A stretch of DNA of 64,000 bases, taken from positions 310,001-374,000 of the forward strand of contig NZ_FOQM01000001.1 of the NCBI RefSeq assembly GCF_900113735.1, in the 5' to 3' direction. Positions 17,124 through 24,921 of the stretch are shown one piece after another. The notes under the pieces are model-generated. The model was not told the DNA's origin. It was given only the letters and a program-made list of their open reading frames with translations, and did not search any database. The stretch comes from Bradyrhizobium sp. Gha. Its GTDB lineage: Bacteria > Pseudomonadota > Alphaproteobacteria > Rhizobiales > Xanthobacteraceae. Within the stretch, counting starts at the first letter, position 1; each line of letters begins with the position of its first letter. Made by a program: the position numbers and the translations under genes.

Positions 17124-17366
17124 CTATCCGCGCCGGCGCCGGGCTACGAGCATCCCGAGCAGGAATGCCGCCAACAGCGACCGCAGCGGCGCGGCCGCCG
17201 TGATGCGACGCAATTCATCGGACAGGTCGGCGGCGGCCGATTGCGGTTCAGGCCGCGGTCCGCCGCTTCTTGGGGCGCCACGCGCCGTTGACGAGGTATC
17301 GTTGGGCGCCGGGTCGTTCTCGAGGCCGGATGCTTCGGTCATTGCTGAAAGATCTGCCATATCCAT
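17124..17366 (-). CDS. small C-terminally anchored membrane protein
   Basis: An 80-residue protein: an acidic, disordered-looking N-terminal half rich in Pro, Ser and Ala, then LSDELRRITAAAPLRSLLAA and a single hydrophobic segment ending LVARRRRG. The layout resembles DUF883/ElaB-like ribosome- or membrane-associated stress proteins, which end in 'PLRSL' plus a helix, but it lacks their long helical domain. GGAG lies 9 bases before the ATG at 17366. Family assignment is tentative. Confidence 0.55.
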   Translation of the reverse strand: MDMADLSAMTEASGLENDPAPNDTSSTARGAPRSGGPRPEPQSAAADLSDELRRITAAAPLRSLLAAFLLGMLVARRRRG

Positions 17367-17449
17367 TGCTCGGTACTCCTAGCGTCGTACGCACAGACCC
17401 GCGTGGAACTCCACCGCGGGCGCGCCATTATCCCAGCTACCGGTGTCGC

Positions 17450-17530
17450 ATGGGAAAGCTCCTGATCAGCATTGTGGTCGTCAGCGTCGCGATCGTCCTC
17501 GCGTTCGCGGTTTACGTCATCACGCTGTAA
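17450..17530 (+). CDS. 26-residue single-helix membrane peptide (candidate)
   Basis: The reading MGKLLISIVVVSVAIVLAFA continues to VYVITL and stops. It is one hydrophobic helix and little else. A GGAAC-N16-CATT sequence (17405-17429), one base off the EcfG promoter consensus, stands just upstream. There is no clear ribosome-binding site, so coding status is uncertain. Similar one-helix peptides are common in stress regulons. Confidence 0.35.
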   Translation: MGKLLISIVVVSVAIVLAFAVYVITL

Positions 17531-17590
17531 CGGCGCGGCGAGCCCGGGACACGGATCATCCGCGAGCGCAGCCGCGCAAGGCGGTCGCGG

Positions 17591-18448
17591 TCAGATGAAC
17601 GGCTTGCCCCCTGTGACCGGCAAGGTTGCACCAGAGGTGTAGCTCGAGAGCGGATCTGCGAGCATGACATAAGCCGTCGCAAGCTCGGCCGGTTGGCCTG
17701 CGCGTTGCATCGGCACTTGCTTGCCGAAATTCTTGACGGACTCTTCCGGCATCGTAGACGGAATCAGCGGGGTCCAGATCGGACCGGGCGCCACCGCGTT
17801 GACGCGTATCCCTTTGCCGGCCAGCATCTGCGCGAGCCCACCCGTAAAATTCTGGATGGCTCCCTTGGTCGTGGCATAGGCGAGCAAGCTCGGATTCGGC
17901 ATATCGGAGTTGACCGAGGCGGTATTCACGATTGCGGATCCGGGCCGCATGTGCGGCACAGCTGCCTTGGCCAGGTAGAACATCGCATGAATGTTCACCG
18001 CAAACGTCCGCTGCCACTCCTCGTCGCTGATGTCGGCAATGTCCTTGAACGTCGCCTGGTGAGCCGCATTGTTGACCAAAATGTCGATTCCGCCGAGTTC
18101 GGCCACGGCACGTTGCACGACGGTACGACAATGATCGGGCCGACTGATATCGCCGGGAATCAGAACGGCCTTGCGGCCTTCCCGCTCGATCAGCGCCTTG
18201 ACCTCGGCGGCGTCATCGTCCTCGTTCAAGTAGGCGATGACGACATCCGCTCCCTCCCGCGCGTACGCTATCGCAACGGCGCGGCCGATGCCGCTATCGC
18301 CACCGGTGATGATCGCCTTCTTGCCGGCCAGGCGGCCTGAGCCTTTGTAGCTTTCTTCGCCGTGGTCCGGTCGGGGATCCATCGCTCGGGTCGAGCCGGG
18401 CATCGGCTGCTGCTGGCTGGGAAACGGCGGCTTGGGGTATTCGGTCAT
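17591..18448 (-). CDS. SDR family oxidoreductase (YghA/YhdG-like)
   Basis: A 285-residue short-chain dehydrogenase with the long N-terminal extension of the YghA/general-stress branch (PKPPFPSQQQPMPGSTRAMDP). Visible motifs are TGGDSGIG for cofactor, NNAAHQ, catalytic Ser in NTASVNS and YATTK, and a C-terminal SSYTSGATLPVTGG. Substrate unknown; homologues respond to osmotic, ethanol or desiccation stress. A perfect EcfG-type promoter stands 28 bases upstream of the start codon, which agrees with stress control. It is the last minus-strand gene of this group, with the phosphoesterase gene upstream ending 64 bases away. Confidence 0.9.
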   Translation of the reverse strand: MTEYPKPPFPSQQQPMPGSTRAMDPRPDHGEESYKGSGRLAGKKAIITGGDSGIGRAVAIAYAREGADVVIAYLNEDDDAAEVKALIEREGRKAVLIPGDISRPDHCRTVVQRAVAELGGIDILVNNAAHQATFKDIADISDEEWQRTFAVNIHAMFYLAKAAVPHMRPGSAIVNTASVNSDMPNPSLLAYATTKGAIQNFTGGLAQMLAGKGIRVNAVAPGPIWTPLIPSTMPEESVKNFGKQVPMQRAGQPAELATAYVMLADPLSSYTSGATLPVTGGKPFI

Positions 18449-18475
18449 CGAGCAGCTCCGGAGATTAGCTGCTCT

Positions 18476-18500
18476 AACGGAGCCCCGCCGGAAGTGTTCC
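18476..18500 (-). promoter_or_regulatory. sigma-EcfG-type promoter of the SDR gene
   Basis: On the minus strand the sequence is GGAAC (18500-18496), 16 bases, then CGTT (18479-18476), an exact match to the alphaproteobacterial general-stress sigma factor consensus. Transcription would begin near 18470, about 20 bases before the SDR start codon. Confidence 0.75.
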
Positions 18501-18511
18501 TAACGCATCCG

Positions 18512-18985
18512 TCACCGCACCTGCCCGCTCAAATCGTGGACGACAGGCTGCAACGGACCGCTCACATCGAGATCCAGCGTCGCGAGCGTCACCGGCAGCT
18601 TGAACCGCCGCGGGCCGGCGCTCCCGGGATTGAGATAAAGGACGCCGTCAACTGTCTTGACGCTCGCATTGTGCGAATGGCCATGGATCACCACATCGAC
18701 GTTGCCGGGGGCGGGTCTGTCCTGAAGCTCTGCCAAATCGTGCAGGACGTAAAACGAGTGCCGGCCGATCCGCACCGTCTGCGTCTCCGGATAGGCGCTT
18801 GCCCACTCGCCGACATCGACATTGCCGCGGATGGCCGTGACGGGCGCAATCCGGCGAAGCCGATCGATGATGTCGGCGCTGCCGATGTCGCCGGCGTGGA
18901 TGATATGCGCGACGCCGGCGAGGCATTTTTCCGCCTCTGGCCGAAGCAGTCCGTGCGTATCAGAAATGACTCCAATCCTGGGCAT
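18512..18985 (-). CDS. YfcE/MJ0936-type metallophosphoesterase
   Basis: A 157-residue calcineurin-like phosphoesterase. Metal-binding motifs are in order: DTH (VISDTHGLL, D9 and H11), GD (HAGDIGS, D33), GN (RGNVD, N55), and GHSH (IHGHSHNASVK). The family are manganese- or nickel-dependent phosphodiesterases of unknown natural substrate. The length is normal. It is cytoplasmic, with no signal peptide, and is followed by the SDR gene 63 bases later, which has its own promoter. Confidence 0.9.
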   Translation of the reverse strand: MPRIGVISDTHGLLRPEAEKCLAGVAHIIHAGDIGSADIIDRLRRIAPVTAIRGNVDVGEWASAYPETQTVRIGRHSFYVLHDLAELQDRPAPGNVDVVIHGHSHNASVKTVDGVLYLNPGSAGPRRFKLPVTLATLDLDVSGPLQPVVHDLSGQVR

Positions 18986-19076
18986 GTCACTCCTCGACCG
19001 GTCCGCGCCTCTCCGGCTCGTTTAGGAACGACAACTGGAGGCCCGCATTGCCGGCTTGTCTAGCAGGAGCACACAA

Positions 19077-19259
19077 ATGGGCAACACTGGCGTTGGAATG
19101 CTTTTGGGAGATAGTTCCGTGAAAGCGTGGTATTTGCTGTTCCTGGGCGTTGTCATCCTCGGCATAGCGATCTGGTACGGCGTCAGACGATCGGGACGTG
19201 CGGCGCAGCGCGCGCGTCCAACTGGATCGGAATACGGAGGCTATCCAGCACCGGGATGA
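19077..19259 (+). CDS. small single-helix membrane protein
   Basis: A 60-residue product starting MGNTGVGMLLGDSSVKAWYL with one hydrophobic helix (WYLLFLGVVILGIAIWYGV) and a basic, Gly/Tyr-rich tail. AGGAG lies 8 bases before the ATG. A GGAAC-N16-CATT sequence at 19025-19049 is one base off the EcfG promoter and correctly oriented. No family recognised. Confidence 0.6.
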   Translation: MGNTGVGMLLGDSSVKAWYLLFLGVVILGIAIWYGVRRSGRAAQRARPTGSEYGGYPAPG

Positions 19260-19314
19260 CCCGCAAAAGCCCGTCGTGAGGTGATGGAGCCGAACGCGAT
19301 GGAGGGTTCGACAG

Positions 19315-19437
19315 ATGCTTGAAGACCTTCGCGCGATCGTCCAACCGGGCGCAATCATCGCTGTCATCATCGTCCTGCTGCTGATGGCTGTCGCCGATGC
19401 GGCCATCGTGGTCGCCACCAAGGGCTGGCCCTTCTAG
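19315..19437 (+). CDS. 40-residue membrane peptide
   Basis: Reads MLEDLRAIVQPGAIIAVIIV, then LLLMAVADAAIVVATKGWPF. It has a short charged start and one long hydrophobic helix. GGAGGG lies 8 bases before the ATG. It sits between the other small membrane protein and the DUF421 gene, nine bases from the latter, so it is probably co-transcribed with both. Confidence 0.55.
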   Translation: MLEDLRAIVQPGAIIAVIIVLLLMAVADAAIVVATKGWPF

Positions 19438-19446
19438 GCCGGTCAG

Positions 19447-20007
19447 ATGGACCATGTCGGACAGATCTTCTTCCAAGGTTGGGCGCCTCTCCTGCGCACC
19501 GCCATCGGCACGACCGTCACCTACGTGGCGCTTGTCGTTCTGCTCCGCATCGCCGGTCCTCGAACGCTCGCCAAATGGTATGCGTTCGACCTGATCGTCA
19601 CAGTCGCGCTCGGCTCAACTTTTGCCAATAGCGTTCTCTCAGGCAGCATCAGCGTGGCGCAGTCGTTGGTCGGGTTCGTCATCCTGATCGGGCTGCAATT
19701 CATCATCGCATTTTTGGTGGCGCACTGGAGCAGCCTACGAGTGGTCGTCAATCCGCAGCCCGCACTTCTGCTTCACGACGGACAATTTGTGCACGACGCA
19801 ATGCGGCGCCAGCGCGTGGCCGAGGCCGACGTGCGTGCCGCAATCCGGCATCAAGGCATTGACCGCATTGAGGATGTCGGCGCGGTCGTTCTTGAGGCGG
19901 ACGGCACTTTCAGTGTCATCAAGGAGCTCGGCCCGGGCGCCTCCGCGCTCGCCGACGTCCCCGAGCTCGGCGGCTCCAATTCAGCCAACCGCTCGGACGA
20001 CGAATAG
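19447..20007 (+). CDS. DUF421 (YetF-like) membrane protein
   Basis: A 186-residue member of the DUF421/YetF group. Three N-terminal helices (TYVALVVLLRIAGPRTLAK; FDLIVTVALGSTFANSVL; LVGFVILIGLQFIIAFLV) precede a cytoplasmic domain with NPQPALLLHDGQFVHDAMRR and a second small subdomain (VGAVVLEADGTFSVI). The RIxGPRTLAKWYAFDLIVTVALGS core is typical. Function is unclear; Bacillus homologues influence spore or stress phenotypes. It sits just before the cytochrome oxidase operon, but a separate GGAAC element overlaps its stop codon. Confidence 0.88.
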   Translation: MDHVGQIFFQGWAPLLRTAIGTTVTYVALVVLLRIAGPRTLAKWYAFDLIVTVALGSTFANSVLSGSISVAQSLVGFVILIGLQFIIAFLVAHWSSLRVVVNPQPALLLHDGQFVHDAMRRQRVAEADVRAAIRHQGIDRIEDVGAVVLEADGTFSVIKELGPGASALADVPELGGSNSANRSDDE

Positions 20008-20031
20008 GAACCTTCATACGATTGACCGGTT
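20007..20031 (+). promoter_or_regulatory. possible EcfG-like promoter of the oxidase operon
   Basis: GGAAC (20007-20011), 16 bases, then GGTT (20028-20031): one mismatch from GGAAC-N16-CGTT. It begins at the last base of the DUF421 stop codon and lies 33 bases upstream of the coxB start. A weak call made by position and spacing. Confidence 0.4.
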
Positions 20032-20063
20032 CCGCCTTCCACAGGGGAGCGCGGCGAACATCG

Positions 20064-21074
20064 ATGCCTGTCAGAATGCGAACGGCCTTGGTGCCATTTG
20101 TGATGCTGCCGCTGGCTGCGTGCGCCGGGCGGCAGTCGGCACTCGACCCGCACGGACTGCAGTCCGATCGAATCCTTCACACTCTCTTCATCTTCCTGAT
20201 CATAGCGGCAATCGTCTGGATCGCCGTCGTGATCGTGCTCGGCATCGCGATGTTGCGACGAAAGCGGGCTTCCGATCGGCCGCTGGCGCTGCACCTGCCC
20301 TTCGAGCAAGCAAGTGGTCGCGTCGTGCTGGGCTTGGGGCTCGCGACCCTCGTGATCGTGCTCGGGCTCTCGATCGTGAGCTATGCCGGCCAGCGTACCG
20401 TGTTCGCCAAGGACGGCAATGCACTCACGCTCAAGATCATCGGCCATCAATGGTGGTGGGAGGTGCAGTATGAGGGCGACAGCCCGCACCAAAGCTTCAC
20501 GACCGCCAACGAGATCCGGATTCCGACCGGCCAGCCGGTGAAGGTCGAGCTGGAATCCGCCGACGTCATCCACAGCTTCTGGGTCCCGAGCCTGACCGGC
20601 AAGATGGACCTCATCACGGGGCAGACCAACGAGCTGCAATTCACGGCCAAGAATGCCGGCGTCTACCGCGGACAGTGCGCCGAGTTCTGCGGACTTCAGC
20701 ACGCCCATATGGCCTTCGCGGTGCTGGCATTGTCGCCGGACGAATTCGGCCGCTGGCGCGACCATGAAAACGAGAACGCGAACAGCCCCACAGATGAGCT
20801 TGGCAAGCAAGGCGAGCAGCTCTTCCGCGCAAGAGGCTGCGCGCTCTGCCACAATATCCGAGGCACGCTCGCCGGCGGCCAGCTCGGTCCCGATCTGACC
20901 CATGTCGGCAGCCGCACGACCGTTGCGGCCGGGACGCTGCCGATGACGCCGGCGACGCTCGGCGCCTGGATCGCCGATCCCCAGCACATCAAGCCCGGCA
21001 ATTACATGCCGAAGATGCCGCTGCAATCGGACGAACTCATCGCGATCCTTCATTATCTGGAGCAGCTCAAGTGA
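20064..21074 (+). CDS. coxB: cytochrome c oxidase subunit II with fused cytochrome c (caa3-type)
   Basis: A 336-residue oxidase subunit. A lipoprotein-type signal (MPVRMRTALVPFVMLPLAAC, lipobox LAAC) is followed by two helices. The CuA domain has the aromatic entry IGHQWWWEVQY, a ligand His in HSFWVP and GQCAEFCGLQHAHM carrying two Cys, His and Met ligands. A C-terminal cytochrome c domain has the heme site CALCH and a Met-ligand region MPKMPL. It accepts electrons from c cytochromes and passes them to subunit I at the membrane. The fusion marks a caa3-type enzyme. An in-frame TTG at 20022 is an alternative start. It overlaps coxA by the GTGA coupling. Confidence 0.93.
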   Translation: MPVRMRTALVPFVMLPLAACAGRQSALDPHGLQSDRILHTLFIFLIIAAIVWIAVVIVLGIAMLRRKRASDRPLALHLPFEQASGRVVLGLGLATLVIVLGLSIVSYAGQRTVFAKDGNALTLKIIGHQWWWEVQYEGDSPHQSFTTANEIRIPTGQPVKVELESADVIHSFWVPSLTGKMDLITGQTNELQFTAKNAGVYRGQCAEFCGLQHAHMAFAVLALSPDEFGRWRDHENENANSPTDELGKQGEQLFRARGCALCHNIRGTLAGGQLGPDLTHVGSRTTVAAGTLPMTPATLGAWIADPQHIKPGNYMPKMPLQSDELIAILHYLEQLK

Positions 21075-22984
21075 GCATGGCGGCTGACGAACGCGAGTTG
21101 CGGGACGACGGGCTGAGCAGTCTGCAGCTTTCGACACGGCTCGAGAGCATCTGGCGTACACCATCCGGATTTTTCGGCGCGCTCATGTCGGTCGACCACA
21201 AGGTCGTAGGCCGGCGCTACATCGTCACCGCTTTCGCGTTTCTGGTCCTCGGCGGCATCCTTGCCGTTCTGATGCGTATTCAGCTGGCCGGGCCGGAGCA
21301 AACGTTCCTGTCCCCAGACAAGTACAACCAGATCTTCACGATGCACGGCTCGACGATGATGTTCCTGTTCGCCGTGCCAGTGATGGAGGCATTCGCGGTC
21401 TACCTCGTGCCGCTGATGGTCGGCACGCGCAACATCGCCTTTCCCCGCCTGAACGCCTTCAGCTACTGGATGTATCTCTTCGGCGGCTGCTTCCTGTGGA
21501 TCTCCTTCCTGGTCAACACCGGACCTGACGTCGGCTGGTTTGCCTATGTCCCGCTCTCGTCCCTGCAATACACGCCGACGAAGCGGCCCGACGTGTGGGC
21601 GCAGATGATCACCTTCACCGAAGTCGCTGCGCTCGCGGTGTCCGTGGAGATCGTCGTCACCGTCTTCAAGCTGCGCGCGCCCGGCATGACGCTCGACCGC
21701 ATTCCGCTGTTTGTCTGGGGGATGCTGGTCACGAGCTTCCTGGTGATGTTCGCGATGCCCTCGATCATGGTCGCATCGACGTCGCTGATCCTCGACCGCC
21801 TCGTCAACACCCGCTTCTATGATCCGTCCTCGGGCGGACATCCGCTGCTGTGGCAGCATCTGTTCTGGTTTTTCGGCCATCCAGAGGTCTACATCATTTT
21901 CATTCCGGGCACGGGGATGGTGTCGATGATCCTCGGGACCTTCGCGCGCCGTCCGGTCATCGGCTATCCCGTCGTCATCCTTTCCCTGATTGCGACCGGC
22001 TTCCTGTCGTTCGGTCTGTGGGTCCACCATATGTTCGTGACCGGCCTGCCGCAGCTCGGCGCCGGCCTCTTCACGGCATCGAGCATGCTGATCGCGGTCC
22101 CGAGCGGGCTGCAGATTTTCTGCTGGCTGGCGACGCTCTGGGATGGCCGTCCGGTCTACCGAACACCATTGTTGTTCGTACTCGGCTTTATCGTGATCTT
22201 CGTGATTGGCGGCCTGTCCGGCGTCATGGTCGCGTCTGTGCCGATCGATACCCAGGTGCACGACACCTATTTCGTGGTCGCGCATTTCCATTACGTTCTG
22301 ATCGGGGGCGCGGTCTTCCCTCTTATCGGAGCCGTCTATTACTGGTTCCCCAAAATAACCGGCCGCATGCTCAGCGAGCGGCTCGGCCGATGGAATTTCT
22401 GGTTTGCCTTTGTCGGCTTCAATGTCACGTTCTTTCCGATGCATCTCCTCGGGCTGATCGGAATGCCGCGGCGGGTCTATACCTATACTGCCGATATGGA
22501 CTGGGCCCATCTGAACCTTCTGTCCAGCGGCGGCGCCGCGATTTTCGCAATCAGCTTTGCGCTCCTGCTGGTCAACGTGATCATCAGCCTTCGCAGCGGC
22601 GCTCTCGCGGGCGACAATCCATGGGACGCCTCGACGCTGGAATGGGCGACCTCGTCACCGCCGCCGCCGCAGAATTTCGATCGTATTCCGGTCGTCAAGC
22701 ATCGCGATCCCCTATGGTTCGACAACGATAGCCTGCCCGTCGTCGCGGGGCTCAGTGTAGAGCGACGCGAGGTTCTGTTGACCTCGCTTGCGGAAGCGGA
22801 GCCGCAGACCCGTGAAGCTTCGCCCGAGCCCAGTCTGTGGCCGCTGATCACGGCGATCGCGACGACCATTTTCTTCATTGGCTCGATCTTCACACCTTGG
22901 GCAGTGCTCTGGGGAACGCCGCCGATGGCCGTCGCGCTGATCGGCTGGTTCTGGCCGAGTGGCAGCAAGGAGGACGAGGAGTGA
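21071..22984 (+). CDS. coxA: cytochrome c oxidase subunit I
   Basis: The 637-residue catalytic subunit of an A-type heme-copper oxidase. Conserved features include the low-spin heme His in TMHGSTMMF, the CuB/Tyr segment WFFGHPEVYI with the E of PEVY, HHMF for the two CuB histidines, and DTYFVVAHFHYVL with the high- and low-spin heme ligands. The C-terminus carries two extra helices (LWPLITAIATTIFFIGSIF; MAVALIGWFW), as in other caa3-type subunits. A GTG at 21071 with GGAG 8 bases upstream overlaps the coxB stop; an ATG two codons later is the alternative. It reduces O2 and pumps protons. Confidence 0.95.
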   Translation: MSMAADERELRDDGLSSLQLSTRLESIWRTPSGFFGALMSVDHKVVGRRYIVTAFAFLVLGGILAVLMRIQLAGPEQTFLSPDKYNQIFTMHGSTMMFLFAVPVMEAFAVYLVPLMVGTRNIAFPRLNAFSYWMYLFGGCFLWISFLVNTGPDVGWFAYVPLSSLQYTPTKRPDVWAQMITFTEVAALAVSVEIVVTVFKLRAPGMTLDRIPLFVWGMLVTSFLVMFAMPSIMVASTSLILDRLVNTRFYDPSSGGHPLLWQHLFWFFGHPEVYIIFIPGTGMVSMILGTFARRPVIGYPVVILSLIATGFLSFGLWVHHMFVTGLPQLGAGLFTASSMLIAVPSGLQIFCWLATLWDGRPVYRTPLLFVLGFIVIFVIGGLSGVMVASVPIDTQVHDTYFVVAHFHYVLIGGAVFPLIGAVYYWFPKITGRMLSERLGRWNFWFAFVGFNVTFFPMHLLGLIGMPRRVYTYTADMDWAHLNLLSSGGAAIFAISFALLLVNVIISLRSGALAGDNPWDASTLEWATSSPPPPQNFDRIPVVKHRDPLWFDNDSLPVVAGLSVERREVLLTSLAEAEPQTREASPEPSLWPLITAIATTIFFIGSIFTPWAVLWGTPPMAVALIGWFWPSGSKEDEE

Positions 22985-23580
22985 GACAAACCATCGTCCG
23001 CAACGTCGCTGACTTGCCAACCTACGGCTATGGCCCGCGGAGCGGCCCATGGTGGGGTGCCATGGGCTTCATGGCACTGGAAGGCATGGGATTTGCCATC
23101 GCGATCGGCACCTATCTTTATCTCTATGCCGTCAACACCAGTTGGCCGATCGGCGCCGCGCCGCCGGATCTCTGGCCGGGCACGGTCGAGGTCGCGATTT
23201 ACCTGCTGAGCATCATCCCGAACGAAATGACCAATCGCGTCGCACTGCGGCAGGATCTTCCCAAGGTGCGCGCCGGCCTCATCGTGATGTCGCTGATCGG
23301 CATCGTGCTGCTGGTCCTCCGCGGCTTCGAATTTGCCCATCTCAACACGCGCTGGGACAATTCTGCCTACGGATCAATCGTCTGGCTGATCCTCGGACTG
23401 CACACGACCCATCTCGCCACGGATCTCGGCGACACAGTGGTGCTGACCGTGCTGATGTTCACCCGGCACGCCCAGCCGCGCCGCTTCAGCGACGTCACCG
23501 ACAACGTGTTCTACTGGAATTTTGTCGTGCTGGCTTGGCTGCCGCTCTACGTCCTCCTCGACTGGGTGCCGCGCCTATGA
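22981..23580 (+). CDS. coxC: cytochrome c oxidase subunit III
   Basis: A 199-residue membrane protein with five helices, the short form of subunit III typical of caa3 operons. Characteristic stretches are WWGAMGFMALEGMGFAI, the EFAHLNTRWDNSAYGSIVW segment and LHTTHLATDLGDTVV, which holds the conserved His and Glu/Asp residues. The GTG start overlaps the coxA stop codon. It stabilises subunit I and sustains proton uptake. It overlaps the next small gene by ATGA. Confidence 0.9.
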   Translation: MRQTIVRNVADLPTYGYGPRSGPWWGAMGFMALEGMGFAIAIGTYLYLYAVNTSWPIGAAPPDLWPGTVEVAIYLLSIIPNEMTNRVALRQDLPKVRAGLIVMSLIGIVLLVLRGFEFAHLNTRWDNSAYGSIVWLILGLHTTHLATDLGDTVVLTVLMFTRHAQPRRFSDVTDNVFYWNFVVLAWLPLYVLLDWVPRL

Positions 23581-23930
23581 CCGCCAACGATACTCATGCA
23601 CGGCTGCTCTATTGGGCCGGAGTCGCCCTCGGTCCGCTCGCCTGGGGGATCAACCTGCAAGGCGTCTACGCGTTCGCTCATTTCTCCTGCGAGACGACAC
23701 GGGTAAGCGGCACAATCATGAGCGCGGTGCTGGCCACCGTCGCCCTCGCCGGTACCGCAATATCCGCGCGCGCGGTTCGCCGCGGCGCCGGAGCCGAATG
23801 GGCCGATGCGCAAGGCGGCGGTCCACGGTCGTTCATGGCATGGCTCGGCGTCGGCAGCGGCGTCCTGTTTGCGCTGGTGATCGCCAACCAGCTTGCGGCC
23901 TCGCTGATGATCAGTCCATGCCTGCGCTGA
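23577..23930 (+). CDS. small membrane protein of the oxidase operon
   Basis: A 117-residue protein with three hydrophobic helices (LLYWAGVALGPLAWGINLQ; IMSAVLATVALAGTAISAR; FMAWLGVGSGVLFALVIAN). It is coupled to coxC by an ATGA overlap and overlaps the CtaG-like gene by 13 bases. Position suggests a subunit IV-like or assembly role. No named family was recognised. Confidence 0.75.
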   Translation: MTANDTHARLLYWAGVALGPLAWGINLQGVYAFAHFSCETTRVSGTIMSAVLATVALAGTAISARAVRRGAGAEWADAQGGGPRSFMAWLGVGSGVLFALVIANQLAASLMISPCLR

Positions 23931-24838
23931 GCCTACTCGCGTTGCTTCTCGGTCTGCTTGTCCGGCCGGCGATGGCCCATGGCATCTCGGAGGTCGATCC
24001 GGGATCACTCTGGAGCTTTGATCCCTGGCTTCTGAGCCCGCTCTATGTCGTCGGCATCACCTTCTACGTGGGAACGCAACGGCTCTGGCACCATGCCGGC
24101 GGCGGACGCGGCGTCAGCTTCGCCCAGGTCGCCGCATTCTGGACGGGATGGCTGGTCGTGGCGCTCGCCCTGACCTCGCCGCTGCATTGGCTGGGTGAGC
24201 GCCTGTTCACCGCCCACATGATCGAGCACGAGCTGCTCATGCTCGTCGGTGCTCCCTTGATGGCGTTTGCCAGGATCAACGGGCCGATGATGTGGAGCTT
24301 GCCGGCCGCGCTTCGTCCCGCGGCGGGGCGTTGCCTGAATTGGTCGATCGTGGCCCAGCCGTGGGCTTTGATCAGCCATCCCGTCAGCGCGACGGCCCTG
24401 CATGGCCTGGCGCTGTGGATCTGGCATGCGCCGCCACTCTATGCCTGGGCACTGCAAAGCACGGCGGTTCACCGCCTCCAGCACGTCAGCTTCTTTGCAA
24501 CTGCACTTTTGTTCTGGTGGGTGCTGCTGCACGGCCGCGGATCGGGCCGCAGCGTACGTCTCCGTGACGGCATCGCGATCGTCTGCCTGTTTGTCACGGT
24601 GCTGCATTCCGGAGTGCTTGGTGCGCTGCTGACACTGTCGACACGGCTATGGATCCCAGCTCAGGGCACCTTCGCCGGTGAATTCGGCCTGACGCCGCTC
24701 GAAGACCAGCAACTTGCGGGGATGCTGATGTGGGTGCCCATGGGCGTCCTCTACACCGGCGCCGCGCTTTTCTTCGCCCATCGCTGGCTGACCGCGATGG
24801 ACGCGCATTCAGGCCTATCTTCCGTGCGTCCTGGCTGA
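23918..24838 (+). CDS. ctaG: cytochrome c oxidase assembly factor, CtaG (caa3_CtaG) family
   Basis: A 306-residue membrane protein of the caa3_CtaG family, unrelated to the Cox11-type CtaG. About seven helices carry histidine-rich loops: TSPLHWLGERLFTAHMIEHELLML, LHGLALWIWHAPPLY, HRLQHVSFFATALLFWWVLL and a final PLEDQQLAGMLMWVPMG. The EH and HxxxH residues are thought to handle copper for CuB/CuA insertion. The start overlaps the preceding gene. It closes the oxidase operon, 84 bases before the DUF336 gene, which has its own EcfG-like promoter. Confidence 0.88.
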   Translation: MPALSLLALLLGLLVRPAMAHGISEVDPGSLWSFDPWLLSPLYVVGITFYVGTQRLWHHAGGGRGVSFAQVAAFWTGWLVVALALTSPLHWLGERLFTAHMIEHELLMLVGAPLMAFARINGPMMWSLPAALRPAAGRCLNWSIVAQPWALISHPVSATALHGLALWIWHAPPLYAWALQSTAVHRLQHVSFFATALLFWWVLLHGRGSGRSVRLRDGIAIVCLFVTVLHSGVLGALLTLSTRLWIPAQGTFAGEFGLTPLEDQQLAGMLMWVPMGVLYTGAALFFAHRWLTAMDAHSGLSSVRPG

Positions 24839-24862
24839 CGACACAAGCGAGGGATCATCATA

Positions 24863-24887
24863 GGAACCGCTCGTTCCAAGCGACGTT
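24863..24887 (+). promoter_or_regulatory. sigma-EcfG-type promoter before the DUF336/PQQ genes
   Basis: GGAAC (24863-24867), 16 bases, then CGTT (24884-24887), an exact consensus match. The start codon of the DUF336 gene is 35 bases further on. It would place the periplasmic oxidation genes under general-stress control. Confidence 0.7.
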
Positions 24888-24921
24888 CGCTGTTGAGTTT
24901 GACAGCCACCGTGGAGGACAC

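Noticed and set aside
21053..22510. A 485-codon minus-strand open frame opposite coxA.
   Set aside because: The translation is low-complexity (Asp/Glu/Arg/His-rich), the pattern produced by reading a GC-rich gene in antisense; coxA is certain.
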